This document shows, piece by piece, positions 40,396 to 49,389 of a stretch of 49,457 nt of DNA. The notes below the pieces were generated by a model. It worked only from the letters and a program-made list of their open reading frames with translations. It did no database searches and had not been told where the DNA came from. This DNA comes from an uncultured Lachnospiraceae bacterium (GTDB lineage: Bacteria > Bacillota_A > Clostridia > Lachnospirales > Lachnospiraceae), in the NCBI GenBank assembly GCA_905207905.1, contig CAJLNC010000008.1, positions 1 to 49,457 of the forward strand, written 5' to 3'. Positions within the stretch are counted from its first letter, which is position 1, and the number at the start of each line of letters is the position of its first letter. A program made the position numbers and the translations under genes.

Positions 40396-42225
40396 ATGAT
40401 CAGAGAAGACATCAGAAATATTGCGATCATCGCCCATGTAGATCACGGCAAAACCACCCTTGTAGACGAACTGCTAAAGCAAAGCGGCGTTTTTCGTGAA
40501 AACCAGGCTGTGGCAGAGCGTGTCATGGACTCCAATGATCTGGAACGGGAGCGTGGTATCACCATCCTGTCCAAAAATACTGCCGTTTATTATAAAAATA
40601 CAAAGATCAACATCATCGATACCCCGGGGCACGCAGACTTCGGCGGAGAAGTAGAGCGTGTGCTGAAAATGGTAAATGGCGTTATCCTGGTAGTGGACGC
40701 TTTTGAGGGTGCAATGCCCCAGACAAAATTTGTTCTGAAAAAGGCTCTGGAAATGGAGCTTCCGGTCATTGTGTGTATCAATAAGATCGACCGCCCGGAG
40801 GCCCGTCCGGAGGAAGTCATTGATGAAATCCTGGAGCTGTTCATTGATCTGGAGGCCAATGACGAACAGCTGGACTGTCCTTTCCTCTTTGCCTCTGCCA
40901 AGGCAGGCTATGCTCTGCGGGATCTGAAGGATGAGCCAAAAGATATGAGTCCTCTGTTTGAGACTATTGTAGACTATATTCCTGCTCCCCAGGGAGATGC
41001 GGAGGGCCCGGTTCAGGTACTGATCAGCACCATTGACTACAATGAATATGTGGGCCGTATCGGTGTGGGCAAGGTAGACCGCGGAACCATCAAGGTTAAT
41101 CAGGAGGCGGTTCTGGTAAACCATCATGATCCGGACAAAAAACAGCGGGTTAAGATCAGCAAACTTTATGAGTTTGACGGACTGAATAAAGCAGATGTGC
41201 CTTCCGCCACCATCGGTTCCATCGTGGCTATCTCCGGTATTGCAGACCTGCATATCGGCGATACCATCTGTGCGCCCGACTGTCCGGAAGCCATCCCTTT
41301 CCAGAAGATTTCAGAGCCCACCATTTCTATGAATTTTATCGTAAACAACAGTCCTCTGGCTGGAAAAGAGGGAAAATTCGTTACCTCCCGTCACTTAAGA
41401 GACCGCCTGTTCCGGGAGCTGAACACAGATGTGAGCCTTCGAGTGGAGGACACAGAGGATACGGATACCTTCAAGGTCTCCGGTCGGGGAGAACTGCATC
41501 TGTCCATCCTGATCGAAACCATGCGCCGGGAAGGCTATGAGTTCGCAGTCAGCAAGGCAGAGGTGATCTACAAATATGATGAACGAAATAAAAAATTAGA
41601 GCCCATGGAGCTGGCTGTCATTGATGTTCCGGATGAATTTGCCGGAACGGTGATCCAGAAGCTGAGTCTGCGCAAAGGAGAGCTTCAGGGAATGAGCCCC
41701 ACCAACGGCGGCTACACCCGTCTGGAGTTTTCCATTCCCTCCAGAGGCCTGATCGGCTTCCGCAACGATTTTATGACCGACACTAAGGGCAATGGAATTA
41801 TCAATACTATTTTTGACGGATACGGCCCTTACAAGGGAGATCTCCAGTACCGCAGCCAGGGTTCCCTCATTGCCTTTGAGGACGGTGAGTCTGTGGCCTA
41901 CGGTCTGTTTAATGCTCAGGACCGAGGAACGCTCTTTATCGGCCCCGGTGAGAAAGTATACTCCGGCATGGTCATCGGCCAGAGCGCAAAACCTGAGGAT
42001 ATTGAGCTGAATGTGTGCAAGACCAAGCATCTGACCAACACCCGTGCCTCTGGCTCTGACGAAGCCCTGAAGCTGACGCCGCCCAGAATCCTCAGCCTGG
42101 AGCAGGCCCTGGAGTTTATTGATACGGATGAGCTTCTGGAGGTAACTCCCAAGAGCCTGCGAATCCGGAAAAAGATCCTGGATCCCACGCTGCGCAAGCG
42201 GGCCGGATTTAAAAATAAAAACTAA
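40396..42225 (+). CDS. typA: Translational GTPase TypA/BipA
   Basis: 609 aa, normal length. G motifs: AHVDHGKTT (G1, 13-21), [10 protein letters not shown] (switch I region), [10 protein letters not shown] (G3) and NKIDRP (G4). EF-G-like domains and the TypA-specific C-terminal domain follow (EYLEVTPK-like [18 protein letters not shown]). It binds ribosomes and assists 50S assembly or translation at low temperature and under stress. ATG 40396 with AAAGGA is used; 38 upstream codons in the leader are excluded. Its TAA shares bases with the stop codon of spoIIR on the opposite strand. Confidence 0.97.
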   Translation: MIREDIRNIAIIAHVDHGKTTLVDELLKQSGVFRENQAVAERVMDSNDLERERGITILSKNTAVYYKNTKINIIDTPGHADFGGEVERVLKMVNGVILVVDAFEGAMPQTKFVLKKALEMELPVIVCINKIDRPEARPEEVIDEILELFIDLEANDEQLDCPFLFASAKAGYALRDLKDEPKDMSPLFETIVDYIPAPQGDAEGPVQVLISTIDYNEYVGRIGVGKVDRGTIKVNQEAVLVNHHDPDKKQRVKISKLYEFDGLNKADVPSATIGSIVAISGIADLHIGDTICAPDCPEAIPFQKISEPTISMNFIVNNSPLAGKEGKFVTSRHLRDRLFRELNTDVSLRVEDTEDTDTFKVSGRGELHLSILIETMRREGYEFAVSKAEVIYKYDERNKKLEPMELAVIDVPDEFAGTVIQKLSLRKGELQGMSPTNGGYTRLEFSIPSRGLIGFRNDFMTDTKGNGIINTIFDGYGPYKGDLQYRSQGSLIAFEDGESVAYGLFNAQDRGTLFIGPGEKVYSGMVIGQSAKPEDIELNVCKTKHLTNTRASGSDEALKLTPPRILSLEQALEFIDTDELLEVTPKSLRIRKKILDPTLRKRAGFKNKN

Positions 42226-42860
42226 AAATACCGAAACGTGATCCGATATTCATCCTCTCCCGGATCAAACAGACTCTCATACTCCTCCTCTGTCAGCACC
42301 TGCTTTAGCTGGCTCTGGCTCTGTTGGGGCAGAACTGCATGGACGCAGTCTAAAAAACAAAGTCTTGGAAACAGCACGCACCACCAGTTCTGTCCTTTTG
42401 CCTCACCTAAAAGGATACGGAGAGCCTGATAATTTCCTGCTGGGAAGGTACAGTCTCCATAGGTTTTTCTGGGGAAATAACTCTCCCCCAACACGGCCCG
42501 GGCTGTATAATCGCAGCCTCTTTCTCTTAAGATCTGATTCGCCTGCTCCTGGATCTTGGGCAAAAGGGTCTCTACCCGCCCTTCCATCAAAGCCAGATCA
42601 TTTTGCTCCTCCTTGGAAAGCGCAGTCTCCAGCCATGCAAGGATCCCATCCCGAACCATCAGCTTCGTCTGTTGATCCTCATGGCTGTCGCTGTTGGCTA
42701 ACACATGAAACCGCAGCACCTGACTGCCGATTCCTCTCTGCAGCGCGTCGGCTCTTGCCTGCCGCACTCCGCTGCTCACCACCCAGGCTGCTGCCAGCAA
42801 GATTAAAAACACCCACAGCTTGATATGTCTGCTCCAAAAATTTCCATTCTTTTCTCCCAT
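42222..42860 (-). CDS. spoIIR: Stage II sporulation protein R
   Basis: 212 aa. One N-terminal membrane/signal segment (LWVFLILLAAAWVVSSGV) is followed by the SpoIIR core QVLRFHVLANSDSHEDQQTK, LMVRDGILAW, and ESYFPRKTYGDCTFPAGNYQ. SpoIIR is made in the forespore under sigma F and signals the mother-cell protease SpoIIGA to activate sigma E. It shows that the organism is, or descends from, an endospore former. AGGGAGG precedes the ATG. The gene is convergent with typA and overlaps its stop codon by 4 bases. Confidence 0.95.
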   Translation of the reverse strand: MGEKNGNFWSRHIKLWVFLILLAAAWVVSSGVRQARADALQRGIGSQVLRFHVLANSDSHEDQQTKLMVRDGILAWLETALSKEEQNDLALMEGRVETLLPKIQEQANQILRERGCDYTARAVLGESYFPRKTYGDCTFPAGNYQALRILLGEAKGQNWWCVLFPRLCFLDCVHAVLPQQSQSQLKQVLTEEEYESLFDPGEDEYRITFRYF

Positions 42861-43261
42861 ACGCTTTCCTCCCTGTCACAGTCCTTCCCCGGCTTCTGAA
42901 GCTATCCAATGTTTTATCTCCTCTGTCTCCGGAAGCTCCATTCTGAAACGCGATGAATATACTAGGATGGCAGGCCATACCTCAACGGTATTTCATCGTT
43001 CCCTTTTGAAAGGATTTATGCTCTCCTGCTTATCATACAGGGAGTATCCCCTGAAACCGTAAGAACTATACACCCTGATTCCGAAATGAGAACCATTTTT
43101 AAAAGCGAACGAAAGGGGAAACCTTCTTCTGCTTTCTAAAATCAAACCGGATCTGATTCGTCCGGATACCCCGGACTGTACGGAAAGCTCTTTAAAAATG
43201 CATATCAGCAATCTTCGAAAAAGCGGCACTGGAAAGACCGCCTTGATCCGGCTGCATATAT
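42861..43261. other. Gene-poor stretch with a possible decayed regulator
   Basis: About 400 bp between spoIIR and the CmpB-like gene, both on the minus strand. Apart from a plus-strand fragment resembling the end of a response regulator (43140-43240), no gene, strong terminator or repeat is evident. Confidence 0.4.
43140..43240 (+). pseudogene. Possible remnant of an OmpR-type response-regulator C-terminus
   Basis: The plus-strand frame through 43159-43227 reads RPDTPDCTESSLKMHISNLR then K, which resembles the recognition-helix region of OmpR-family winged-helix domains (…VxxHISxLRKKL). The sequence then diverges, with no TVRGxGY motif. Upstream, another frame has LSYREY, like the start of such a domain. 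No start codon, ribosome site or intact domain exists. If real it is a degraded regulator; chance similarity is possible. Confidence 0.3.
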
Positions 43262-44266
43262 TTAATCCCTCCCGTCCTTCCTGCCTTTTTTCTTATCCAG
43301 ATACCGTTCCCGCAGCTCGATGAACCGCTCTTTGTGACGCCTGGACTGCATTTGGGGGAAAGCTTTCATAATCCGCTTGTCGGTTCCTGATACATTTTCC
43401 AATAACTGTGCATATCTCTCCCGCAGTTTGTCGGCCCGGTCTCTTAAATCTCCTGTCTTTGCTCTCAGGCCTTCTGCTCGCTCCATAAATTCCCCGCTCT
43501 TTGCCTTCAGACTTTCTGCCCGCTCCATAAATTCTCCGCCCTTTGCCCTCAGGCCTTCTGCCCGTTCCATAAATTCCCCGGTCTTTGCTTTCAATTCCTC
43601 CGCTTTTTCTCTCAGCTCCGCAGTTTTTTCCTCTGCTTTCTGCTTTGCCTTTTCCTGCTTTTCCAGACCATCCATCATATTTTCATAGATATTTTCACCC
43701 ATCTGATCGGAAATGCGGTGCAGCTCTTTTGCGATCTCGTCCAGACGCTCCAGACGCTTGTTCAGCTTCAGGATACCTGTAACAGTCACATACAGATCTA
43801 CTGCCAGCGCCGCGCTCAGAACGCCAAGAAGGAAAATTCCCAGCCACAAAGGGATGAGGGAAAGGAGCTTCCACAGCAGGGGGTGGATATATTTTACGAT
43901 CAGAGTGCAGGCCGCCCCCCACAGCAAGGAAAAGGGCAGACACACATAGCCGTTTAAATTCAAGGGCATTTTAGAATAATCCCACCACTTGTGGTGAAAC
44001 AGTACCTCCAGCAAAAATCCGGTGACCCACTCCAGAGCAGTCACCAGAACGCCGGACAGTAAAAACAGCAGCAGCAGATTGTCCATATAGGCATCCATCA
44101 AAGTCACAATAGCTGTGACTCCAATTCCATAAATGGGACACAGAGGGCCGTTTAAAAAGCCTCTGTTTACAAATTTCCGCTCCTTCACTGCCGCAAAAGC
44201 CACCTCGGAACACCATCCGAAAAAACCATATACAAAGAAATTAACCAAAATATGATACACAGCCAT
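43262..44266 (-). CDS. CmpB-type membrane protein (putative ABC transporter permease, PF06541) with tandem 14-residue repeats
   Basis: 334 aa. The first about 165 residues hold four or five membrane helices with the family pattern FFVYGFFGWCSEVAF, KFVNRGFLNGPLCPIYGIG and HHKWWDYS. Despite the family name, a transport role is unproven. After a charged helical region come four tandem 14-residue repeats (LKAKTGEFMERAEG, LRAKGGEFMERAES, LKAKSGEFMERAEG, LRAKTGDLRDRADK) at about residues 225-280, then a basic tail. The repeats probably form a long amphipathic or coiled-coil stalk. GAGGTG is 6 bases before the ATG at 44266; a GTG three codons upstream is less likely. Confidence 0.8.
   Translation of the reverse strand: MAVYHILVNFFVYGFFGWCSEVAFAAVKERKFVNRGFLNGPLCPIYGIGVTAIVTLMDAYMDNLLLLFLLSGVLVTALEWVTGFLLEVLFHHKWWDYSKMPLNLNGYVCLPFSLLWGAACTLIVKYIHPLLWKLLSLIPLWLGIFLLGVLSAALAVDLYVTVTGILKLNKRLERLDEIAKELHRISDQMGENIYENMMDGLEKQEKAKQKAEEKTAELREKAEELKAKTGEFMERAEGLRAKGGEFMERAESLKAKSGEFMERAEGLRAKTGDLRDRADKLRERYAQLLENVSGTDKRIMKAFPQMQSRRHKERFIELRERYLDKKKGRKDGRD
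43427..43594 (-). repeat. 42-bp tandem repeat inside the CmpB-like gene
   Basis: Four consecutive 42-bp units encode the 14-residue repeats. The first three are nearly identical in DNA (CATAAATTC or CATAAATTCCCC blocks recur at 42-base spacing) and the fourth has diverged. Such repeats can expand or contract by slippage or recombination. Confidence 0.85.
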
Positions 44267-44341
44267 CCGCCGCACCTCATTTCTTCTATTTTTCTGTGTG
44301 ATTCTCCAGCACCCAAAATTCCCGTTTCTTCAATGATCCTG

Positions 44342-44424
44342 GCATCCGTGTACCTGGGACAATACGGTCAGAAAAGATCGCTGCGCCTGGTTCCTTAACC
44401 CCATCCGGTGCCGGGTCGGGATGC
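44342..44424 (+). repeat. Family E element, copy 7
   Basis: The left part GCATCCGTGTACCTGGGACA then ATACGGTCAGAA matches the copy at 40148 almost exactly. The right end is degenerate but a GATGC terminus occurs at the distance expected for an 83-bp element. It lies between the PF09818-like ATPase gene and the CmpB-like gene. Confidence 0.6.
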
Positions 44425-44433
44425 ACCTGGGTC

Positions 44434-46128
44434 TTACCCCCGAAACCGGTTCAGGCTGGCATACAGCTCCTGAATCCTTGGCTTGGCCAGACCGCAGGGG
44501 ATATATGCCCCTCCGAAGGGCTCCCAGCCTCTCTTCTCCAGGGTGTTCCAGATCATCTCCACAGTCTGCTGAACGCTTTTCTTCCCATCCATCACCTGCT
44601 CCAGACCGTACCGCATCATCACTGCCAGCGCCAAGGTCTGTTCCGGATCCGTCAGCTGCTCCAGATAGCGCACATTCACGCTCTCCTTATCCAGGGAAAA
44701 AGATTCCAGTCCAAACGCCTTTGTTTTCATACGATCATGGCCTCCTTTCGCTTCTCTCCTGCGATAGGAAGGCAGAACCCGCTGAAACTTTGGTATCTTA
44801 AAATCAGGAGCTTTGGTTCTGGGAGCCGCATGTTTTCCACATAATTCCTTCACAGAGTCTGTGATATCCACAGGCCGGTAACAATCCATGCACAAAATGT
44901 GGTCTGCTATGTAGAAAAAGGCACCGGAGCTTCCCGCTACCAGTATGGTAGAAATCCCCGCCTGCTCATACAGATCCCCAGCCCGCTCTAAGAAAGGAGT
45001 GATCGGCTCCTTCTCTCTGCGGATTACCTGCTGCATCAGCTCATCCCGCACCATGAAATTGGTAGCAGAAGTATCCTCATCAATCAGAAACAGCCTGGAA
45101 CCTGCCTCCATACTCTCCACCACTCCGGCAGCCTGGGAGGTGCTGCCGCTGGCATCCTCGGTAGAAAAGGACACGGTATCCTTTTTGTTTGGCAGATCAT
45201 TGATAAACAAAGAAATATCCACATTTCGCACACTGCGCCCATCTTCTGCCCGGAGCTTCACTGCCGTATCCTCAGTCAGCACATACTCTCTGCCGTCCCC
45301 AGAAATGTGGTTGTACACTCCCATCTGAATGGCCTCCAGCAGCGTGGACTTTCCGTGATACCCCCCTCCCACAATCAGGGTGATGCCCTCCGGAACCGCC
45401 ATTCCTGCGATCTCTCCCCGATGAGGCAGCACAAACCTGCGCTCCATAGTGGAGGGCGAGACAAAGGGAACGCTGCCTGCCATGGGAAGGTCTGATACCC
45501 CGCTCTTTCTTGGCAGTATGGCTCCATTGGCTACAAAAGCAACCAGCTTTTCCTTCCTCAGAATGTGACGCAGAGCCTCCTGATCTTCCGCCAAAAATAC
45601 GGCCCGCTCCACAGCTTTCTGATCCAGTTTTCCATAAAAAAGACTGCTTTGAATACACTTTGGAAGAAATTCAAACAGAATCTTATCCAGTTCTCCTGCA
45701 TTGATGGTGCGCCCAAAAGCTGGAAATCCCACATGAAACCGGGCAGTGATCTGTTTTTTTGTAATCTGGCAGGCGCTTCTCTCCAGCACCTCCTGACCGC
45801 ATCGGCTAATGGACAAAAGACCGCTTTTCCCGGAACCTTTTGCCTTAAAATTATACTGACGGAACTGCTCTTCCAAACGACGCACCAGGAAATCCTGAAG
45901 TGCAATCCGGGAACAGTCCTGTTCAAAAAATTCTGCCGGAAATCCGCCCCGCTCCATAGGTACCTCCACATGAAGGCTGGAGGGAGAGGCAAAGGGATCC
46001 CCTTGAACGTGATCGATCACCAGCACATACTGGTCAAACCGATAAGCTCCGGCCAAAGACTTGTAAGCCGGATATCCTTTATGATCAATGGCGCGCAGAG
46101 AACTGCGCAGTTCTGCAGATGTTTTCAT
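44434..46128 (-). CDS. ABC-ATPase domain protein (PF09818-like)
   Basis: 564 aa. The central P-loop GITLIVGGGYHGKSTLLEAI and the later SRLFLIDEDTSATNFMVRDELMQ (Walker B with DED) are the hallmarks of a family of predicted ABC-class ATPases found in bacteria and some eukaryotes. AGSSGAFFYIADHILCMD follows. The N-terminal part (YPAYKSLAGAYRFDQYVLVIDHVQGDPFA) is also conserved in the family. No membrane segment is seen. Cellular function is unknown; RNA association has been suggested for a relative. ATG 46128 is preferred, with GAGGAG 7 bases upstream. It lies 39 bp after topB, likely co-transcribed. Confidence 0.85.
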   Translation of the reverse strand: MKTSAELRSSLRAIDHKGYPAYKSLAGAYRFDQYVLVIDHVQGDPFASPSSLHVEVPMERGGFPAEFFEQDCSRIALQDFLVRRLEEQFRQYNFKAKGSGKSGLLSISRCGQEVLERSACQITKKQITARFHVGFPAFGRTINAGELDKILFEFLPKCIQSSLFYGKLDQKAVERAVFLAEDQEALRHILRKEKLVAFVANGAILPRKSGVSDLPMAGSVPFVSPSTMERRFVLPHRGEIAGMAVPEGITLIVGGGYHGKSTLLEAIQMGVYNHISGDGREYVLTEDTAVKLRAEDGRSVRNVDISLFINDLPNKKDTVSFSTEDASGSTSQAAGVVESMEAGSRLFLIDEDTSATNFMVRDELMQQVIRREKEPITPFLERAGDLYEQAGISTILVAGSSGAFFYIADHILCMDCYRPVDITDSVKELCGKHAAPRTKAPDFKIPKFQRVLPSYRRREAKGGHDRMKTKAFGLESFSLDKESVNVRYLEQLTDPEQTLALAVMMRYGLEQVMDGKKSVQQTVEMIWNTLEKRGWEPFGGAYIPCGLAKPRIQELYASLNRFRG

Positions 46129-46167
46129 AAGTTTACTCCTCATTTCTAGTTCTGTTTCTGATGTCTT

Positions 46168-48426
46168 CTAGTCGGAAAGTTTGATTCCCGCCAACGCCTG
46201 GGCAAAGGCATTATTCACCGGTTCCCGGGCCTCTTTCTGCTGCTTTCTCAGATAATTCTGTACATCCCGCTTCTTCACTCCTGCGCCTTCCTTTTCCCTC
46301 CGGGCCTGGAAGGCCGACAGCTTTTCTTTATAACCGCAGGCGCAGATAAAAGCCTCCTCCGTCCCTTTCACATACAGTTCCATCCGCTTATGGCATTTGG
46401 GACATCTGGCATTGGTGGTACGTGACACCATCTCCCGGTATCCGCACTCCCGGTCCTGGCACACCAAAAGCTTACTGTTCTTTCCATTGACCGCCAGCAT
46501 TTTCTTTCCGCACCGGGGGCAGACCTTGTTGGTCAGATTGTCGTGGCGGAAGGTTCCCCCTCCCTCCTTGATCTCTTCCACAATTTCTGCGGCATATCTC
46601 CGGATCTCCTTCAAAAACTCTTTCTGGGACAGCTTTCCCCCTGCAATGTCTGAGAGCTTCATTTCCCAGTCCGCAGTAAGCTCCGGCTTGCGAAGATCCT
46701 CTGGAACCAGCTCTAAAAGCTGTTTTGCCTTTGAGGTAAGATAGAGGTCATTCCCCTTTTTCTCCATAAGAAAACTGTGAAACAGCTTTTCAATGATATC
46801 CGCCCGAGTAGCCACCGTTCCCAGCCCCCCGGTTTCTCCAAGCGTTCTGGCCGCTGCCCGGTCCTTGCTCTCCATAAAACGTACCGGATTCTCCATGGCC
46901 GCCAAAAGAGTGGCTTCCGTAAAACGGGCAGGAGGCTTGGTTTTGCCTTCTGTAAGAGTAAGGCGGTCAATTTTCAAACGCTCTCCCTGCTTCACATGGG
47001 GAAGCCGCTGACTGTGAAATTCCGCTTCTTCCCGCCTTTTGTCTCGTCCCTCAGTATCCTCCCAGTCGTCCAGCGAATCAAAGTCTCCTCCGCTGTTTCC
47101 GGCTCCCGGCAGGGGATTCTCCTGATACACCTGCTGCCAGCCTGGCGCTTTCATCGTTCTGCCGCCTGCCTGGAAGCTGTGACCTCCGGCCCTGGCCTCC
47201 AAAGTTACCTGCTCATAGACGCAGGGAGGATACAAAACGCTCAAAAAACGCCGCACCACCAAATCATAGATTTTCCGCTCTTCATTGGTCATATGTTCCA
47301 ACTGAACAAACTGCTCTGTGGGAATAATGGCATGATGGTCGCTGACTTTCTTATCATCCACAAAACTGCTGTTTACCTGCAATGGTTTTCGCAGCAGCCC
47401 GCCTGCCAGACTGCGATAGGGCCCGACGCTGCAGGCCTTCAGCCGCTCCTTTAACGTAGGAACCACGTCCTTCCCGATATATCGGGAATCCGTTCTGGGA
47501 TAGGTGAGCACTTTATGATTCTCATAGAGCCGCTGCATAATGTTCAGCGTCTCCTTTGCAGAAAATCCGTATTTCTGATTGGCTTCCCTCTGAAGAGTGG
47601 TCAGATCATACAGTCCTGGAGCCTGTTTCGTCTTTTCTTTCCTTACCACCTGCAAAAGCTCCAGCCCTTCTCCCTGCAGCTGCCCTCTGATCTCCTCCAG
47701 CCGCTCCTTCTGAAAACTGCGAAGGCTCCTGCTCTTTTCGTCTCTCCAGGCAAACCGGATCCCTGCCGCCTCCGCCGTCAGCCCATAGTATGCCCTTGGC
47801 TGAAAATTTTTGATCTCCTGTTCCCTGGATGCAAGAATAGCCAGGGTAGGTGTCTGGACACGGCCGCAGGAGAGCTGGGCATTGTATTTGCAGGTCAGCG
47901 CCCGGGTGCCGTTCATACCCACCAGCCAGTCCGCCTCCGCCCTGGCCGCAGCTGCCCGGTACAGATTGTCATAATCATGCCCATTTCTCAACTGCGCGAA
48001 GCCTTGTGAGATGGCTTTATCCGTGACAGATGAAATCCAGAGCCTGCGAATCGGCTTTTTGCATTCCGCCTTCTCCAAAATCCACCGGGCTACCAGCTCT
48101 CCCTCCCGGCCTGCATCTGTGGCAATGATAATGTCTTTGATATCCTTCCGGTACAACTGCGCCTTCACCTTACGAAACTGAGCTGAGGTCTGACGAATCA
48201 CTACCAGCTTCATTTTTTCCGGCATCATGGGAAGAGATCCCATCTCCCATTTTGCATATTTTCCATCGTATTCTTCCGGATCTGCCAATGTCACCAGGTG
48301 CCCCAGCGCCCAGGTAACCACATACTCTCTTCCTTCCAGGAAGCCTTCCCCCTGTTTCTGACAATGAAGCACCCTGGCAATATCTCTTGCTACCGACGGT
48401 TTTTCCGCCAACACTAACGATTTCAT
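46168..48426 (-). CDS. topB: DNA topoisomerase III (type IA)
   Basis: 752 aa. TOPRIM domain: LVLAEKPSVARDIARVL with the catalytic Glu, and ATDAGREGELVARWIL (103-118). The active-site tyrosine is Tyr309 in VLTYPRTDSRYIG. ALTCKYNAQLSCGRVQTPTL matches the gate domain. Two zinc-ribbon-like motifs close the protein (CPRCGKKMLAVNGKN…CQDRECGY; CPKCHKRM…CACGYKEK). It decatenates DNA and resolves recombination intermediates. ATG 48426 with GGGAG is the family start; 26 upstream codons overlap the preceding gene and are excluded. Many clostridia carry topB on mobile elements, but no mobile genes are visible here. Confidence 0.94.
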   Translation of the reverse strand: MKSLVLAEKPSVARDIARVLHCQKQGEGFLEGREYVVTWALGHLVTLADPEEYDGKYAKWEMGSLPMMPEKMKLVVIRQTSAQFRKVKAQLYRKDIKDIIIATDAGREGELVARWILEKAECKKPIRRLWISSVTDKAISQGFAQLRNGHDYDNLYRAAAARAEADWLVGMNGTRALTCKYNAQLSCGRVQTPTLAILASREQEIKNFQPRAYYGLTAEAAGIRFAWRDEKSRSLRSFQKERLEEIRGQLQGEGLELLQVVRKEKTKQAPGLYDLTTLQREANQKYGFSAKETLNIMQRLYENHKVLTYPRTDSRYIGKDVVPTLKERLKACSVGPYRSLAGGLLRKPLQVNSSFVDDKKVSDHHAIIPTEQFVQLEHMTNEERKIYDLVVRRFLSVLYPPCVYEQVTLEARAGGHSFQAGGRTMKAPGWQQVYQENPLPGAGNSGGDFDSLDDWEDTEGRDKRREEAEFHSQRLPHVKQGERLKIDRLTLTEGKTKPPARFTEATLLAAMENPVRFMESKDRAAARTLGETGGLGTVATRADIIEKLFHSFLMEKKGNDLYLTSKAKQLLELVPEDLRKPELTADWEMKLSDIAGGKLSQKEFLKEIRRYAAEIVEEIKEGGGTFRHDNLTNKVCPRCGKKMLAVNGKNSKLLVCQDRECGYREMVSRTTNARCPKCHKRMELYVKGTEEAFICACGYKEKLSAFQARREKEGAGVKKRDVQNYLRKQQKEAREPVNNAFAQALAGIKLSD

Positions 48427-48445
48427 ACGGTCTCCCTGCTTCCTG

Positions 48446-49237
48446 TTATTCAAAATTTCGATCCAGCCGTTTGGGCAGACCGCTTCCAAGGCGTACACTC
48501 TCATCCAATGCCTGAATCATCACCAGCGCAATCCCAACTGCCTCATTAAACCGCCGCATCAGTTCCTCATTGGTCACCCGGCATCCCGGATGATCCTTTC
48601 TCTGAATCATCAGCCCCTTCATCCGGTCAAACTTTCCCGTCAGGCGCATCACGCCATTGATCATGGACTGCTTCACAATACCAGGCGCCCAGAACAGCCG
48701 CCGCACCATCCGCATATACTTCAGGGCGCTTCTCACCTGCTTGGGAGGCACCTTGTTATAGAAAGGAGACACTGCTGCTGCAGTCCCCCAGTCCGTAGGC
48801 ACCAGCCGGTGCTGAGGATAGGTAAGATCGTTCTTTCCATCCATACGCATCAGCATTTTCTCAAATTCCTCCTCTATCTCCAGATGCTGGATTCCTGTCT
48901 TTTCGATCATCTCCGTCACATAAGGGTGACATTCACTGTCCAAAATAAAATGGCAGAGAAATCCCAGAAGATAGGCATATTCTCTGCTGGCTGTCCCTTT
49001 TTTTCTCACTACCTTTACCCCATGACGGAAAAAAGGCATGGCCGAAACCTTGTGAAGATGGAACCCATACTGATTGACTCTGTTTTTGTTCCAGGGACGG
49101 TAAAAGAAAAAGATATCCGGTCCCTGAAGTCCGGTCTGAAAAGCAGCGTAATTGCGGGACACCACCTGTTCCAGTTCTCCCTCCAACTGCTTTGCCACGA
49201 TTTTTCCAAACCGGGTATGCGCATAAATAGCCGGCAT
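48446..49237 (-). CDS. Zinc-dependent phospholipase C-like protein
   Basis: 263 aa, all-helical zinc-dependent PLC / S1-P1 nuclease superfamily (PF00882). Metal-site candidates are the N-terminal PAIYAHTRFG, FQTGLQGPDIFFFYRP and YLLGFLCHFILDSECHPYV (H-x3-D and H). There is no signal peptide, so despite the family name it is probably intracellular. Its substrate is unknown. AGGAGG lies 9 bases before the ATG; an extended -10 promoter lies at 49364-49372. topB starts 19 bp downstream. Confidence 0.85.
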   Translation of the reverse strand: MPAIYAHTRFGKIVAKQLEGELEQVVSRNYAAFQTGLQGPDIFFFYRPWNKNRVNQYGFHLHKVSAMPFFRHGVKVVRKKGTASREYAYLLGFLCHFILDSECHPYVTEMIEKTGIQHLEIEEEFEKMLMRMDGKNDLTYPQHRLVPTDWGTAAAVSPFYNKVPPKQVRSALKYMRMVRRLFWAPGIVKQSMINGVMRLTGKFDRMKGLMIQRKDHPGCRVTNEELMRRFNEAVGIALVMIQALDESVRLGSGLPKRLDRNFE

Positions 49238-49363
49238 AACTGCATTCCTCCTATTTCTTCACTTTTTATCATAGTATGATTGCACTGCGATCACTTTATT
49301 CCTCCGGCGCCTTTGCTTCGTTGCTCCGGGCCGGCATCACAACGGTACCTGTATATAAGGGAT

Positions 49364-49372
49364 ATTATAGCA
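49364..49372 (-). promoter_or_regulatory. Extended -10 promoter of the PLC-topB unit
   Basis: On the minus strand TGCTATAAT: a perfect TATAAT with TG extension, about 125 bp before the PLC-like start codon. The -35 region (TTCACC at 17 bases) is weak. Confidence 0.55.
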
Positions 49373-49389
49373 TATTTTTCTATCCCGGT

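Noticed and set aside
40474..41253. 259-codon open frame on the minus strand
   Set aside because: Antisense to the GTPase domain of typA; no independent support.
43427..43594. Regular 42-bp repeats considered as a CRISPR array
   Set aside because: Units are contiguous with no spacers, in frame within a membrane-protein gene, and encode an obvious 14-residue peptide repeat.
46168..49237. topB region as an integrated conjugative element
   Set aside because: Topoisomerase III genes are common on such elements, but no relaxase, integrase, conjugation or att-like sequence is visible and the neighbours look chromosomal.
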